Part shown: positions 7,916 through 16,168 of the stretch, piece after piece
How positions within the stretch are numbered: the stretch's first letter is position 1
Layout: each line of letters opens with the position of its first letter
From: Bradyrhizobium sp. Ce-3
GTDB lineage: Bacteria > Pseudomonadota > Alphaproteobacteria > Rhizobiales > Xanthobacteraceae
DNA: 64,000 bases
Assembly (NCBI RefSeq): GCF_022835695.1
Contig: NZ_BQUV01000002.1
Span: 434,001-498,000 of the forward strand
Reading direction: 5' to 3'
Translations under genes and position numbers: made by a program
The notes under the pieces: generated by a model
Database searches by the model: none
Seen by the model: only the letters and a program-made list of their open reading frames with translations
Told to the model about the DNA's origin: nothing

Positions 7916-10201
7916 ATGGCGGAGCAGGGCACGACGCCGGGCGGCAGACGCGGCTACGCGGGGACGTGGCCGCCGCGTGGGGCTGCGCCGGCCGGCGGCT
8001 ACGTCCCGACGCGTGCCAGTATCTGGCGACCTCTTGTCGAGACACTCCGGCAATGGGCGCGCGCCGAGGCGGGGGCCGGGCGGCTGTTGCCGTGGGTGCC
8101 GGTGGCGTTCGGCACTGGGATTGCGTTCTACTTTGCGGCCGAGCGCGAGCCGGTGCTGTCGGTCGCGGCGGCGGTCGCAATTTTGCTGTGCCTGCTGGCG
8201 CTGCTGCTGCGGCGGCGCAGTGTATTTCCCGCCATCGTGATGCTGGCCGCGGTTGCCGCGGGCTTTGCGACGGCGACGTGGAAGACGGCGCGGATCGCCC
8301 ATGGCGTGCTGGCGCGGCCGATCTATTCCGTGGCGCTGACCGGCTTCGTCGAGACGCGCGACATCAGGGAGAAGACCGATCGCTTCGTGCTGCGCGTCGT
8401 GTCGATGGAGAGCCAGCGCGAGGTGCCGAAGCTCGAGCGCGTCAGGCTCTCGGTGAAGAAGGGCACCGCGCCCGACGTCGGCAGCTTCGTCGAATTGAAG
8501 GCGCGGCTGATGCCGCCGCTCGGGCCGCAGCGTCCGGGCTCCTATGATTTCGGCCGCGACCTGTATTTCCAGGGCATCGGCGCCTCCGGCTTCGTGATGG
8601 GCGCGGTCAGGACAAAGGAGCCGCCGGCGACCGGCGGCCTGGCGCTGCGCTATGCCGCCTTCATGCAGGGCCTGCGCGACGCCATCGACGCGCGCATCCG
8701 CACCACGCTCGATGGCGATCAGCGCGCGATCGCAACGGCGTTGCTCACCGGGCGGCGCGATGCGATCACGACGCCGGTCAACGATGCGATGTTCATCTCC
8801 GGGCTCGGCCATGTGCTGTCGATCTCCGGCTACCACATGGCCGTGGTCGCCGGCGTCGTGTTCTTCACGATCCGCGCGCTGCTGGCGCTGTTTCCGGCGC
8901 TGACGGCCGGACACCCGATCAAGAAATGGGCGGCGGCGGCCGCGCTGGTCGCGGCGGCGTTCTACCTGCTGCTGTCGGGAGCCGAGGTCGCGACCCAGCG
9001 GTCGTTCTTCATGACTGCCGTGGTGCTGATCGCCGTGATCGTCGATCGCCGCGCGATCACCTTCCGCACGCTGGCGGTGGCGGCGCTGATCGTGCTTGCG
9101 ATCGCGCCTGAGGCGCTGGTGCATCCGAGCTTCCAGATGTCGTTTGCCGCGACGCTCGGGCTGGTCGCGCTGGTGCAGATCGGGCTGCCGAACCTCTTGG
9201 CGTCGCCCGACCATTCGGCGACCGCGCGGATCGCGCTGTGGGGCGGGCGTGAGCTCACGATGCTAATGCTGGCCTCGCTGGTCGCGGGGCTCGCAACCAC
9301 GCCCTACGCCGCGTTCCACTTCCACCGCGTGACGCCCTATGGGCTGCTCGCGAACCTCGCGGCGATGCCGGTGGTGTCGGCGGTCGTGATGCCGGCCGGC
9401 CTGCTCGGGCTCGTCGCCATGCCGTTCGGCTTCGACGGCGTGTTCTGGGCGATCATGGGGTTCGGCATCGACTGGATGATCCTGGTGACGCAATGGGTCG
9501 CGGCGCTACCCGGCGCGGTCGGCCGGATGGCGGCATTCGGGATCGGGCCGCTGATCGTAGCCAGCGCCGGCCTCGTCCTGCTCGGGCTGCTACGCACGCC
9601 GCTGCGCTGGTCGGGTGCGGCGCTGCTGGTGGTGGCCTCGGTGTGGGCAATGCGGGTGCCGCAGCCGGACATGCTGGTCTCCGCCGATGGCCGCAACGTC
9701 GCGGTGCGCGGCGGCGACGGGCGGCTGCATCTGATGCACAGCGCCAAGGACGCGTTCCTTGTCAAAGAGTGGCTGGCGGCCGACGCCGATGCGCGGACCG
9801 CGACCGATGCGTCGCTCGGCGAGGGTGTCTCCTGCGATGCCGGCGGCTGCGTGACCCAGGGGCCCGGCGGGGCCTTCGTCGCGCTGGCGAGCCGGCCCGA
9901 CGCGCTGGCGGATGATTGCGAGCGCGCGGCGCTGATCGTGACGGCCCGGTCGGCGCCGCAGGGCTGCGGGGCCTCGGTGATCGATGCCGAGCGGCTGCGG
10001 CGCCACGGTGCGCTGGTGCTGCGGCGGGTCAGGGACGGCTACGCCGTCGAGGCGGTCAAGCCGGGCGGGATCGACCGGCCTTGGTCGCCGGCGGTTCCCG
10101 GCGACGGCGAGGGCGAGACCATGCTGCGCGCGCCCGCCACAGCGCCGCGGCCAGCCGCCGACGCGACGCCGGCCGAGAGCGATCTGCAGGGAGAGGATTA
10201 G
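7916..10201 (+). CDS. comEC: ComEC/Rec2-family competence membrane protein
   Basis: Polytopic inner-membrane protein of 761 residues. Order of parts: a cytoplasmic N-terminus, two membrane segments around residues 58-120, an OB-like DUF4131 region (about 135-235), then the Competence domain with its hallmark LSISGYHMAVVAG at 301-313 and many membrane helices to about residue 580. The C-terminal 170 residues look like the degenerate metallo-beta-lactamase-like part found in alphaproteobacterial ComEC; no HxHxDH zinc motif is present. The family moves single-stranded DNA across the inner membrane in transformation. In this group comEC usually lies between gltX and lexA, as here. Confidence 0.92.
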   Translation: MAEQGTTPGGRRGYAGTWPPRGAAPAGGYVPTRASIWRPLVETLRQWARAEAGAGRLLPWVPVAFGTGIAFYFAAEREPVLSVAAAVAILLCLLALLLRRRSVFPAIVMLAAVAAGFATATWKTARIAHGVLARPIYSVALTGFVETRDIREKTDRFVLRVVSMESQREVPKLERVRLSVKKGTAPDVGSFVELKARLMPPLGPQRPGSYDFGRDLYFQGIGASGFVMGAVRTKEPPATGGLALRYAAFMQGLRDAIDARIRTTLDGDQRAIATALLTGRRDAITTPVNDAMFISGLGHVLSISGYHMAVVAGVVFFTIRALLALFPALTAGHPIKKWAAAAALVAAAFYLLLSGAEVATQRSFFMTAVVLIAVIVDRRAITFRTLAVAALIVLAIAPEALVHPSFQMSFAATLGLVALVQIGLPNLLASPDHSATARIALWGGRELTMLMLASLVAGLATTPYAAFHFHRVTPYGLLANLAAMPVVSAVVMPAGLLGLVAMPFGFDGVFWAIMGFGIDWMILVTQWVAALPGAVGRMAAFGIGPLIVASAGLVLLGLLRTPLRWSGAALLVVASVWAMRVPQPDMLVSADGRNVAVRGGDGRLHLMHSAKDAFLVKEWLAADADARTATDASLGEGVSCDAGGCVTQGPGGAFVALASRPDALADDCERAALIVTARSAPQGCGASVIDAERLRRHGALVLRRVRDGYAVEAVKPGGIDRPWSPAVPGDGEGETMLRAPATAPRPAADATPAESDLQGED

Positions 10202-10212
10202 CCGCTTGAGGA

Positions 10213-10506
10213 TTAGCCGTTGTCGGGCGGGTGACCGGCCGGCAATTCGAACAGGCCGAGATGGTATTCGTCGGAGTCGGGGCCGGCGTCGGGCTTCTTG
10301 ACCAGCGTGAAGGAAGCCTCGGGGAATTGCTCCCAGACCTTCAGATCGTCAGCCGTTACGGTCAGCCAGCCGAACCGGAACATGTAGCGGCCCGGCTCCG
10401 TGACGCGTCCAGCCTTTTGCCATGTGACCTTGTCGACCACTGAGCAGGTTTCCGTGAGTGCACGTCCTCCGTGCCCGATGATGCGCCAAGGTGGCCGCCG
10501 ACGCAA
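10213..10506 (-). CDS. Small conserved hypothetical protein
   Basis: Up to 97 residues; not recognised as a named family. The C-terminal 70 residues, from DKVTWQKAGRVTEPGRYMFR on, look like a compact, evenly composed domain with normal codon use, while the first 25 residues (RRRPPWRIIGHGGRAL) look like upstream non-coding sequence. The true start may therefore be a GTG about 24 codons in. No signal peptide or membrane segment is present. It is convergent with comEC, 12 bp apart. Confidence 0.5.
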   Translation of the reverse strand: MRRRPPWRIIGHGGRALTETCSVVDKVTWQKAGRVTEPGRYMFRFGWLTVTADDLKVWEQFPEASFTLVKKPDAGPDSDEYHLGLFELPAGHPPDNG

Positions 10507-10601
10507 ATCTCCCTATGCGCCCCGGAAGCGGACGTCCGGGGTCGCTCGAAATGGCTTAGGTCACTCGCCGACGGATGGCTCATTCCGCGGCGACGATGCG
10601 T

Positions 10602-11030
10602 TCAACCCAAAAACAGCGATGCGAATGCGGACGGCCGCCGCTCGACGACCTTGGGCTTCTGCACGACCGGCGGGTGCAGCGCAGGCAATTGCAGCACGCT
10701 GACGCGCTGTCCCTCGACCAGCTGGGTCACCAGCACATGGTTGCCGTCGGGAAATTCGACCGCGTCATGATGCCGATCCGGCACGTCCGGCTCGACTTCG
10801 TTGAACACGCCGACGCGATAGTTCAGCGTCTTGGTCCAGATCCAGCGGCTGTCGTAGCGAACGTTCTCGGCGAAAGCGAGCTCGGTGCCCGGCAGCATGC
10901 AAACCGCGACAGTGGGATCGTTCTCCGAAGCAAAGCCGCGGGTCGACGTGCCGCGGAAAGTCGTGGTGATCAGCGTCTCTCCGACAATGGCGGGGCGCGA
11001 TGCCACGGCGTGCAGACTATAGTCACACAT
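10602..11030 (-). CDS. Conserved hypothetical protein (MCDYSLHAVASRPA family)
   Basis: Protein of 142 residues beginning MCDYSLHAVASRPA, a start I recall from conserved hypothetical proteins of Bradyrhizobium and relatives. The ATG at 11030 has GAGGAG 7 bp upstream; the frame extends further 5' but without conservation. The centre (AVCMLPGTELAF) and HHDAVEFPDGNHVLVTQL look like a beta-rich domain, and the Pro/Val-rich tail (VLQLPALHPPVVQKPKVVE) looks disordered. No signal peptide. The function is unknown. It is on the same strand as the 10213-10506 gene, about 95 bp upstream of it. Confidence 0.7.
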   Translation of the reverse strand: MCDYSLHAVASRPAIVGETLITTTFRGTSTRGFASENDPTVAVCMLPGTELAFAENVRYDSRWIWTKTLNYRVGVFNEVEPDVPDRHHDAVEFPDGNHVLVTQLVEGQRVSVLQLPALHPPVVQKPKVVERRPSAFASLFLG

Positions 11031-11230
11031 CGGATGGCTCCTCATTGAGGTAGCGACCCGTGCCTCTCTTTGAGGCATAGGGCCTCTACCAGAGTGGACG
11101 ATAGCGAACGAGCGTCTGCTCGTTTCTAGGCGATTGTACGACTGGCCCGCGATTGCCTCAATCACAAACACGCGACGCTGCGCGAGAGGTATCGGAGCGC
11201 ATCGGGCGGGCCGTACGTTACGCTATCAGT

Positions 11231-11263
11231 CAAGGAACGATCCGATGTGTCGCTCGTTCCTTG
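11231..11263. terminator. Inverted repeat downstream of lexA, possible terminator
   Basis: CAAGGAACGA (11231-11240) and TCGTTCCTTG (11254-11263) form a perfect 10-bp stem with a 13-nt loop, starting 7 bp beyond the lexA stop on the minus strand. There is no T-run, so termination is a guess from position. Confidence 0.45.
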
Positions 11264-11269
11264 CCGCCA

Positions 11270-11974
11270 TTAGTATTTGCGATAAAGGCCGATCAGCTTG
11301 CCCTGGATGCGGACCCGGTTCGGCGGCAGGATGCGCACTTCATAGGCGGTGTTGGCCGGCTCCAGCGCGATCGATGCACCGCGGCGGCGGAAGCGCTTCA
11401 GGGTGGCTTCCTCCTCGTCGATCAGCGCCACCACGATGTCGCCGGTGTTGGCGACGTCGTTGCGCTGGATCAGCGCCATGTCGCCGTCGAGGATGCCGGC
11501 ATCGACCATCGAGTCACCGCGCACTTCGAGCGCATAATGCTCGCCGGCGCCGAGCATGTCCGGCGGTACGCTGATGGTGTGGCTGCGGGTCTGCAGCGCC
11601 TCGATCGGCGTACCGGCGGCGATCCGGCCCATCACCGGGACCGCGACCGGACGGTTGCCGTCGTCCTCGGCGATCGGCGGCGTGCTGGTGCGCTTGCCGA
11701 GGGTGCCTTCGATGACGCTCGGGGTGAAGCCGCGGCGGCCGCCGCCGCCACCGGCCGACAGTTCGGGCAGCTTGATGACCTCGATGGCGCGGGCGCGGTT
11801 GGGCAGGCGGCGGATGAAGCCGCGCTCCTCCAGGGCAGTGATCAGGCGGTGGATACCGGACTTCGAGCGCAGGTCGAGCGCATCCTTCATCTCGTCGAAT
11901 GAGGGCGGGACGCCGGCCTCCTTCAGACGTTCATTGATGAAACGCAGAAGTTCGTACTGTTTGCGCGTGAGCAT
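11270..11974 (-). CDS. lexA: LexA repressor
   Basis: SOS master repressor and S24 self-cleaving protease of 234 residues. The N-terminal winged helix is residues 1-65 ([19 protein letters not shown], then [20 protein letters not shown]). The self-cleavage bond is Ala120-Gly121 in GRIAAGTP; the catalytic dyad is Ser155 in GDSMVDAGI and Lys193 in ATLKRF. A Gly-rich linker (residues 75-79) joins the domains. The start at 11974 is the usual MLTRKQ with GGGGGA upstream; the frame runs 54 codons further without family similarity. An SOS box upstream (12142-12156) indicates autoregulation. Confidence 0.97.
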   Translation of the reverse strand: MLTRKQYELLRFINERLKEAGVPPSFDEMKDALDLRSKSGIHRLITALEERGFIRRLPNRARAIEVIKLPELSAGGGGGRRGFTPSVIEGTLGKRTSTPPIAEDDGNRPVAVPVMGRIAAGTPIEALQTRSHTISVPPDMLGAGEHYALEVRGDSMVDAGILDGDMALIQRNDVANTGDIVVALIDEEEATLKRFRRRGASIALEPANTAYEVRILPPNRVRIQGKLIGLYRKY

Positions 11975-12141
11975 CTCGAGTATTCCCCCGGTTGATAGCG
12001 TCGTTCGATTCCGAGACTCTTCAGGTGGGCCTGCAGGCGGGGCCTGACCTCCGAAGCGCCGTGCTGTTTGCAAGCGCCCCCTGAATGGTCTCCCGTTTGT
12101 AGACACCAGTACTCGAAACAAATCATGAACGGACACTATAT

Positions 12142-12156
12142 GTTCGATATGTGTTC
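12142..12156. promoter_or_regulatory. SOS box (LexA operator) upstream of lexA
   Basis: GTTCGATATGTGTTC is an exact match to the alphaproteobacterial LexA consensus GTTC-N7-GTTC. It lies 168 bp before the lexA start codon, within the 244-bp gap between moeA and lexA. It should place the lexA promoter around 12100-12170 and implies a leader of well over 100 nt. It could also influence expression towards moeA only as a downstream element, since moeA reads in the same direction from upstream. Confidence 0.8.
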
Positions 12157-12218
12157 CGCAACCACTTAATTTCCGGTGAACGCGTTCTGCAACGCGCGAT
12201 CGACGGGCTGCGAAAGCC

Positions 12219-13430
12219 TCACTCAGGCAGTGTCAGGATCTCGCATTCGCTGCCCTTGGCGGCGGCGGGCGCAAACGGCGGACGCACGAGAAGTGCCCGT
12301 GCCGCAGCGAGATTCCCGAGCAGCGACGAGTCCTGCTGCATCACGGGCGTTGCGATCAGCGAGCCGTCTTCGCGCGTCTCGAGACGCGCACGCAGATAGT
12401 CCTCGCGCTGGTCGTTGGCGGCGAGGTCGCGGCCGAGCAGGGCGCTCGCGCGGCGATGATGAATCACTTTTCGGCCGCTCAGCGCCCGAATCAACGGCAC
12501 CAGAAACAGGAAGGCGCAGACATAGGACGACACCGGATTGCCGGGCAGGCCGATCACCCGCATCGCCCCTAATCGGCCGTGCATCATCGGCTTGCCGGGC
12601 CGCATCGCGATCCGCCAGAACGCCATCTCGACACCCTCGGCCTCCAGCGACTGCTTGACCAGATCGTGGTCGCCGACCGAGGCGCCGCCGGTCGTGATCA
12701 GGATGTCGGCGCCGGTTTCCCGTGCCCGGCGGATGCCGGCGGTGGTGGACTCCACCGTGTCGGCGGCAATCCCGAGATCGACGGTCTCGGCGCCTTCGGC
12801 GCGCGCCAGCGCCCGCAGCGCATAGCCGTTGGAATAGACGATCTGGCCGGGGCCGGGCTTTGATCCCGGCATCACCAGCTCGTCGCCGGTCGCCAGCACC
12901 GCGACCTTGGGACGGCGGCGCACCGCGAGCTCCGGGTGGTTCATGGCGGCGGCCAGCGACAGCGCGCGGTCGGAGAGGCGGCTGCCGGCCTCGAGCAGCA
13001 CGTCGCCCTCGCGGAAATCGACCCCGGCCGGGCGGATGTGCCGCCCGGCGGTGGCGGCTTCCGTGATCGTGATGTGGTCGCCGTCGACCGCGGTGTCTTC
13101 CTGGATGATGACGGCGTCGGCGCCATCGGGGATCACACCACCGGTGAAGATCCGCACCGCTTCGCCGGCGCCGACCGTCCGCTCGAACGGCCGGCCGGCC
13201 GCGACTTCGCCGATCACCCTGAGGCGGGCCGAGAGGTCAGCCGCGTCGGCAGCGCGCACGGCATAACCGTCCATCGCCGACATCGGCTGCGGCGGCTGGG
13301 TGCGCCGCGCGGCGAGGTCGCGCGCCAGGGTGCGGTGGTAGGCGGCATCGAGCGCGACCATCTCCTCCGGCAGCGGTTCGGCGCCGGCGAGGACGGCGGA
13401 CAGGGCATCGGCAACCGGCATCAGGGCCAC
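12219..13430 (-). CDS. moeA: Molybdopterin molybdenumtransferase MoeA
   Basis: Protein of 403 residues that inserts molybdate into adenylylated molybdopterin, the last step of molybdenum cofactor synthesis in the cytoplasm. Visible marks are [14 protein letters not shown] (residues 49-62), the MoCF-type motif [13 protein letters not shown] near residue 245, [14 protein letters not shown] near 315 and a C-terminal domain IV. The GTG at 13430 is preferred over ATG 13421 because GAGGAG lies 8 bp upstream. It begins 19 bp after the HAD hydrolase gene, so the two may be co-transcribed. Its usual neighbour moaC lies 15 kb away in this window. Confidence 0.95.
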   Translation of the reverse strand: MALMPVADALSAVLAGAEPLPEEMVALDAAYHRTLARDLAARRTQPPQPMSAMDGYAVRAADAADLSARLRVIGEVAAGRPFERTVGAGEAVRIFTGGVIPDGADAVIIQEDTAVDGDHITITEAATAGRHIRPAGVDFREGDVLLEAGSRLSDRALSLAAAMNHPELAVRRRPKVAVLATGDELVMPGSKPGPGQIVYSNGYALRALARAEGAETVDLGIAADTVESTTAGIRRARETGADILITTGGASVGDHDLVKQSLEAEGVEMAFWRIAMRPGKPMMHGRLGAMRVIGLPGNPVSSYVCAFLFLVPLIRALSGRKVIHHRRASALLGRDLAANDQREDYLRARLETREDGSLIATPVMQQDSSLLGNLAAARALLVRPPFAPAAAKGSECEILTLPE

Positions 13431-13449
13431 GCTCGGAGCTCCTCAATTC

Positions 13450-14082
13450 CTAATGTTCAATACCAAGTGCAGTCAGAGCCCTCGCCACGTCATCCATCGA
13501 TGTCACGTGGACGGCATGAAGGCCGCGCGCCCGCGCACCTTCGACATTGGCGGCCAAATCGTCGAAGAACAGGATCCGAGACGCCGGCACGCCGATGGCT
13601 TGTACCACATGATCGTAGGCCTCGGCGTCGGGTTTGCGATGCCCGATGGTCGAGGACAGGAAAACGTTACGGAAATGGCTGAGCAGCTCGGCATGGACCA
13701 CCGAGAAATGCGCGACATGGGCGGGATTGGTGTTGGAGAAGGCATAGAGCGGCATCCGCTCCGCGGCGGCCGCGAGCAGGGGGGCGATATCAGGCATCGC
13801 GCCGGTGAAGATCGCATTCCAGCCCTCGAGGAATTGCGCGTCCGTGATGTCGATGCCGAGCGTTCGGCGCAAATTAGCGAAGAACGCCGCGTCGTCGATC
13901 CGTCCGATCTCGTGATGCTTGTAGCTGTCGTCGACGACAAAGCGCGTGGCGAGCTCGGCCGGCGCGCAGCCGGCATGCTGCGCCCAGTGCGCCATCACCT
14001 TGTCGAGGTCGATGTCGAGCACGACGCGGCCGATATCGAACAGCAACACGTCGACGGAATCGGGAGAGAGTTGCGAGGTCAT
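13450..14082 (-). CDS. HAD-superfamily hydrolase (YihX-like)
   Basis: Cytoplasmic HAD subfamily IA protein of 210 residues. Motif I is LLFDIGRVVLDID (residues 13-25) with Asp16 as nucleophile; the second Asp of the usual DxD is Gly, as in the YihX and epoxide-hydrolase-type branch (FDLGNVIVDID in YihX). Motif II is AFSNTNPAHV, motif III GHRKPDAEAYDHV and motif IV ILFFDDLAANVEGAR. A sugar-phosphate phosphatase is the likeliest activity but the substrate is unknown. ATG 14082 was chosen because family similarity begins at once; the upstream 40 codons look non-coding. It precedes moeA by 19 bp. Confidence 0.85.
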   Translation of the reverse strand: MTSQLSPDSVDVLLFDIGRVVLDIDLDKVMAHWAQHAGCAPAELATRFVVDDSYKHHEIGRIDDAAFFANLRRTLGIDITDAQFLEGWNAIFTGAMPDIAPLLAAAAERMPLYAFSNTNPAHVAHFSVVHAELLSHFRNVFLSSTIGHRKPDAEAYDHVVQAIGVPASRILFFDDLAANVEGARARGLHAVHVTSMDDVARALTALGIEH

Positions 14083-14212
14083 TGCGTGAAACCGTGTACG
14101 AGAATTGCGGGCAGGCGGCAATGTCCTCGATTTGTGCGGCAGGCATGCGACCACGGTGCTGGCGGCCGGTGATCTTCTCATCGTCGACCCGGCTTTCGCC
14201 ACCCCATCCTGG

Positions 14213-14318
14213 TGTCATCGTCCGGCATTGACCGGGCGATCCAGTATTCCAGAGACGGCTATGCTTGGGCCGAGAGGCCGCGGCGTACTGGATAGCCCGG
14301 TCAAGCCGGGCGATGACA
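14213..14318. repeat. Dispersed palindromic repeat (GTCATCGCCCGGCTTGACCGGGC family)
   Basis: Left arm 14213-14246 (TGTCATCGTCCGGCATTGACC onward to CCAGTA) and right arm 14286-14318 (TACTGGATAGCCCGGTCAAG onward to CGATGACA) are near-perfect inverted copies around a 39-bp centre. The arm sequence belongs to a repeat family common between Bradyrhizobium genes. It may act as a transcription-terminating or mRNA-protecting hairpin. Confidence 0.8.
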
Positions 14319-14369
14319 GTTGTGGTTGGGGATGCAGCTTCGCGTTCGTCGCAAAACCGCCAGGACGAC

Positions 14370-14413
14370 GATGAAGATGGTGCTCAGGAAAGATGAAGAT
14401 GGTGCTCAGGAAA
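14370..14413. repeat. 22-bp tandem duplication
   Basis: The unit GATGAAGATGGTGCTCAGGA plus AA occurs twice without mismatch, at 14370-14391 and 14392-14413. It looks like recent slippage or a duplication next to the palindromic element. Confidence 0.85.
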
Positions 14414-14441
14414 TAAGGCGCATCGTCATTGCGTACTTCAC

Positions 14442-14594
14442 TCACAGTCTGGAAAGCGCCAGGCCGAGGTAAGCGATCAGCGCGCCGGTGCTGAGAATGA
14501 TGACGACGAGCGCCTGCTCTGAACGCGCCTGCAAGGTTTTCCGGGTCACAATGATGACGCTCCATCCTCCAAAATCATACTGTCCAACTAACAT
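14442..14594 (-). CDS. Possible small membrane protein
   Basis: A frame of 50 residues (MLVGQYDFGGWSVIIVTR...) with one membrane segment, ALVVIILSTGALIAYLGLAL, ending SRL. No clear ribosome site is seen before ATG 14594, and a longer frame to 14705 has poor composition. The hydrophobic pattern looks real but no family is recognised, so this may be a small membrane protein or a relic. Confidence 0.35.
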   Translation of the reverse strand: MLVGQYDFGGWSVIIVTRKTLQARSEQALVVIILSTGALIAYLGLALSRL

Positions 14595-14998
14595 TGGTTG
14601 GTGTCCGTTCCGGTTCCTGTCCGGGGAACTTGCGCGCGCGTCAGGCCGCGCGGGCACGCCGGCCTCGTCCTGTTCCAGGCCAGAAATGCGCAACGCCGCC
14701 CGCATTGAAATATGGCGGGCGGCGTTGGTTCTAGCCCCAGGAGGGATGGCAAAATCCTGACCTGTACGGATACGGACGACGGACGAATAAGGTTCGCGCC
14801 TTCGACCCCGTACGACTCCGGTACCCCGAACGGCCAGAGGAAAGCATCGGCGACGAGGTCTAGGATGACGTGACCAAGTTGCTTTGGCCTCAGCGTGTAC
14901 CCCCTCGCTGGGGCCTCTCTTTGCGCGACGGATCAGGGAGAGGGCAGCAACCGCGGTTCTCGCGAAGGAATGAAGCCGCCGTGAGTCGCTGGTGGGGG
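14595..14998. other. Intergenic stretch with a strong hairpin; no gene seen
   Basis: No frame with convincing start, composition or family resemblance is visible. The only structure is the 13-bp stem at 14691-14727. The rest (for example around 14760-14900) looks like degenerated sequence. Confidence 0.5.
14691..14727. repeat. 13-bp perfect inverted repeat (hairpin)
   Basis: CAACGCCGCCCGC (14691-14703) pairs perfectly with 14715-14727 around an 11-nt loop. No T-run flanks it on either strand. It may be an orphan terminator of a lost gene. Confidence 0.6.
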
Positions 14999-15229
14999 CT
15001 AGCGCTTCGCTAACACCGTTGCGTTGAGCTCGACCGCCAGGATCTCGGCATGCTGATCGCGCACCAGAATCTTGATGGATCTCGAGCGTTGGCCGGCGTT
15101 GTCCTTCGCGATGTCACACGCGGTTTGCCAGGCCTTGAGCTCGGCCTGCTGCGCGTCGGCCAGGTCGACGCCTTCGCGATCCAGGAGGACGCTGCCGTCT
15201 TCTTGAAGATCAAAAAAGAACTGTGCCAT
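14999..15229 (-). CDS. DUF6894-type small protein
   Basis: Protein of 76 residues starting MAQFFFDLQEDGSVLLDREG, then VDLADAQQAELKAWQTACDI and a final strand pair. The FFDL...D.EG.(D/E)L start is typical of the small DUF6894 proteins abundant in Bradyrhizobium; their function is unknown. An alternative ATG four codons earlier (15241) overlaps the stop of the Crp-type gene as TAATG, which suggests translational coupling whichever start is used. Same strand and operon as the Crp regulator. Confidence 0.8.
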   Translation of the reverse strand: MAQFFFDLQEDGSVLLDREGVDLADAQQAELKAWQTACDIAKDNAGQRSRSIKILVRDQHAEILAVELNATVLAKR

Positions 15230-15240
15230 AGCCGATCTCA

Positions 15241-15972
15241 TTACGCAGAGGGGGTGAGATGGAGATAGTGCGGGTCGAATTGGCCGCGCTCTTCCAGCCC
15301 CGCCCGATCGAGCAGATTGAACGCCGCGCGGTCGATTTCGATCAGTCCGTCGCCACGAAGTTCCTGCAGCACCCGGTTGACGTGCACGGTCGACAGCGCC
15401 AGGCAATCGCCGAGTTCGGCCTGCGTGATCGGCAGCCTGAAGGTTTCGCCCGACGTCCGGCCGACCGCCTCCAGCCGGCGGCGCATTTCCGACAACAGAT
15501 GAGCCATGCGCTGAACGCCGGTCCGGCGGCCGACATTGAGGATCCATTCCCTGAAGATGGATGCGTCGATCAGCGTCTCCCGCCAAAGCGCGGCGGCGAT
15601 GTTCGGGAACACCGCGTTCATCCGCTTCAAGGCCTCGTGCGGGATGAGGCCCAGCGTGCAGGATGTGAGTGCGACGAGGTCGTGGTCCATGATTCCGAGG
15701 TGGAGGCTTTGAAGATCCGGAATCTCCCCTGGAATATGCAGCGACAGGATTTGTCGCTGCCCATCGGGCGTCGACTTGGACCGGAACACGAAGCCCTCCG
15801 CCACCAGGCAGCATTGGGTTGCTCTCTGTCCGTCATGCACGATGATCTCGCGCGCCCGGAACTCGCGCCTCTGAATCGGGAGTGTCTGCAGCGTTTCGAT
15901 ATCAGCGCGATCGAGCCTGTTGGAGACACTGATCTTGCGCACCAGCGCTTCCGATAGAGTTCCAGCCATCAT
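15241..15972 (-). CDS. Crp/Fnr-family transcriptional regulator
   Basis: Regulator of 243 residues. A cyclic-nucleotide-binding-like beta barrel covers about residues 20-115 (RAREIIVHDGQRATQCCLVA, then GEIPDLQSLHLG), and the Crp-type winged helix is near 150-225 (ITQAELGDCLALSTVHVNRV is the recognition region). No N-terminal Cys cluster of the FNR type is present. It resembles the Crp-like regulators without a fixed ligand that are numerous in Bradyrhizobium. ATG 15972 is preferred to ATG 15987 because AGGGAA lies a few bases upstream. Its stop overlaps the possible start of the DUF6894 gene. Confidence 0.85.
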   Translation of the reverse strand: MMAGTLSEALVRKISVSNRLDRADIETLQTLPIQRREFRAREIIVHDGQRATQCCLVAEGFVFRSKSTPDGQRQILSLHIPGEIPDLQSLHLGIMDHDLVALTSCTLGLIPHEALKRMNAVFPNIAAALWRETLIDASIFREWILNVGRRTGVQRMAHLLSEMRRRLEAVGRTSGETFRLPITQAELGDCLALSTVHVNRVLQELRGDGLIEIDRAAFNLLDRAGLEERGQFDPHYLHLTPSA

Positions 15973-16168
15973 CCCGTTCCCTGTCATCGGAGCCAGGACG
16001 ATCAGGCGTGGTCCTGCTGCTTCGGGACGCTACGAGCGCAACCGACGCCCAGCGGTCATTGCCGGCGACGAAGGGCAACGGATGGAACGGGACCCGTGTT
16101 CCAGATCGGAATGCGCTTTGCCGCTGATCGCACGGTCTCTTGAACATACGGCCCGACGGGCCGCGAGC

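Larger units (their letters stand above)
14083..14593. other. Gene-poor stretch with palindromic repeats
   Basis: I see no convincing gene on either strand here. The stretch holds a long dispersed palindromic element (14213-14318), a 22-bp tandem duplication (14370-14413) and the coding end of a doubtful small membrane protein (14442-14594, minus strand). It is probably the scar of past rearrangement upstream of the HAD gene. Confidence 0.6.

Noticed and set aside
7883-9214. Minus-strand frame of 443 codons opposite comEC
   Set aside because: Product is Arg/His/Gln-rich without structure; the sense strand encodes a clear membrane protein.
11107-11124. AACGAGC-GTCT-GCTCGTT inverted repeat considered as a terminator
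   Set aside because: It is short, has no T-run and lies well away from both flanking stop codons.
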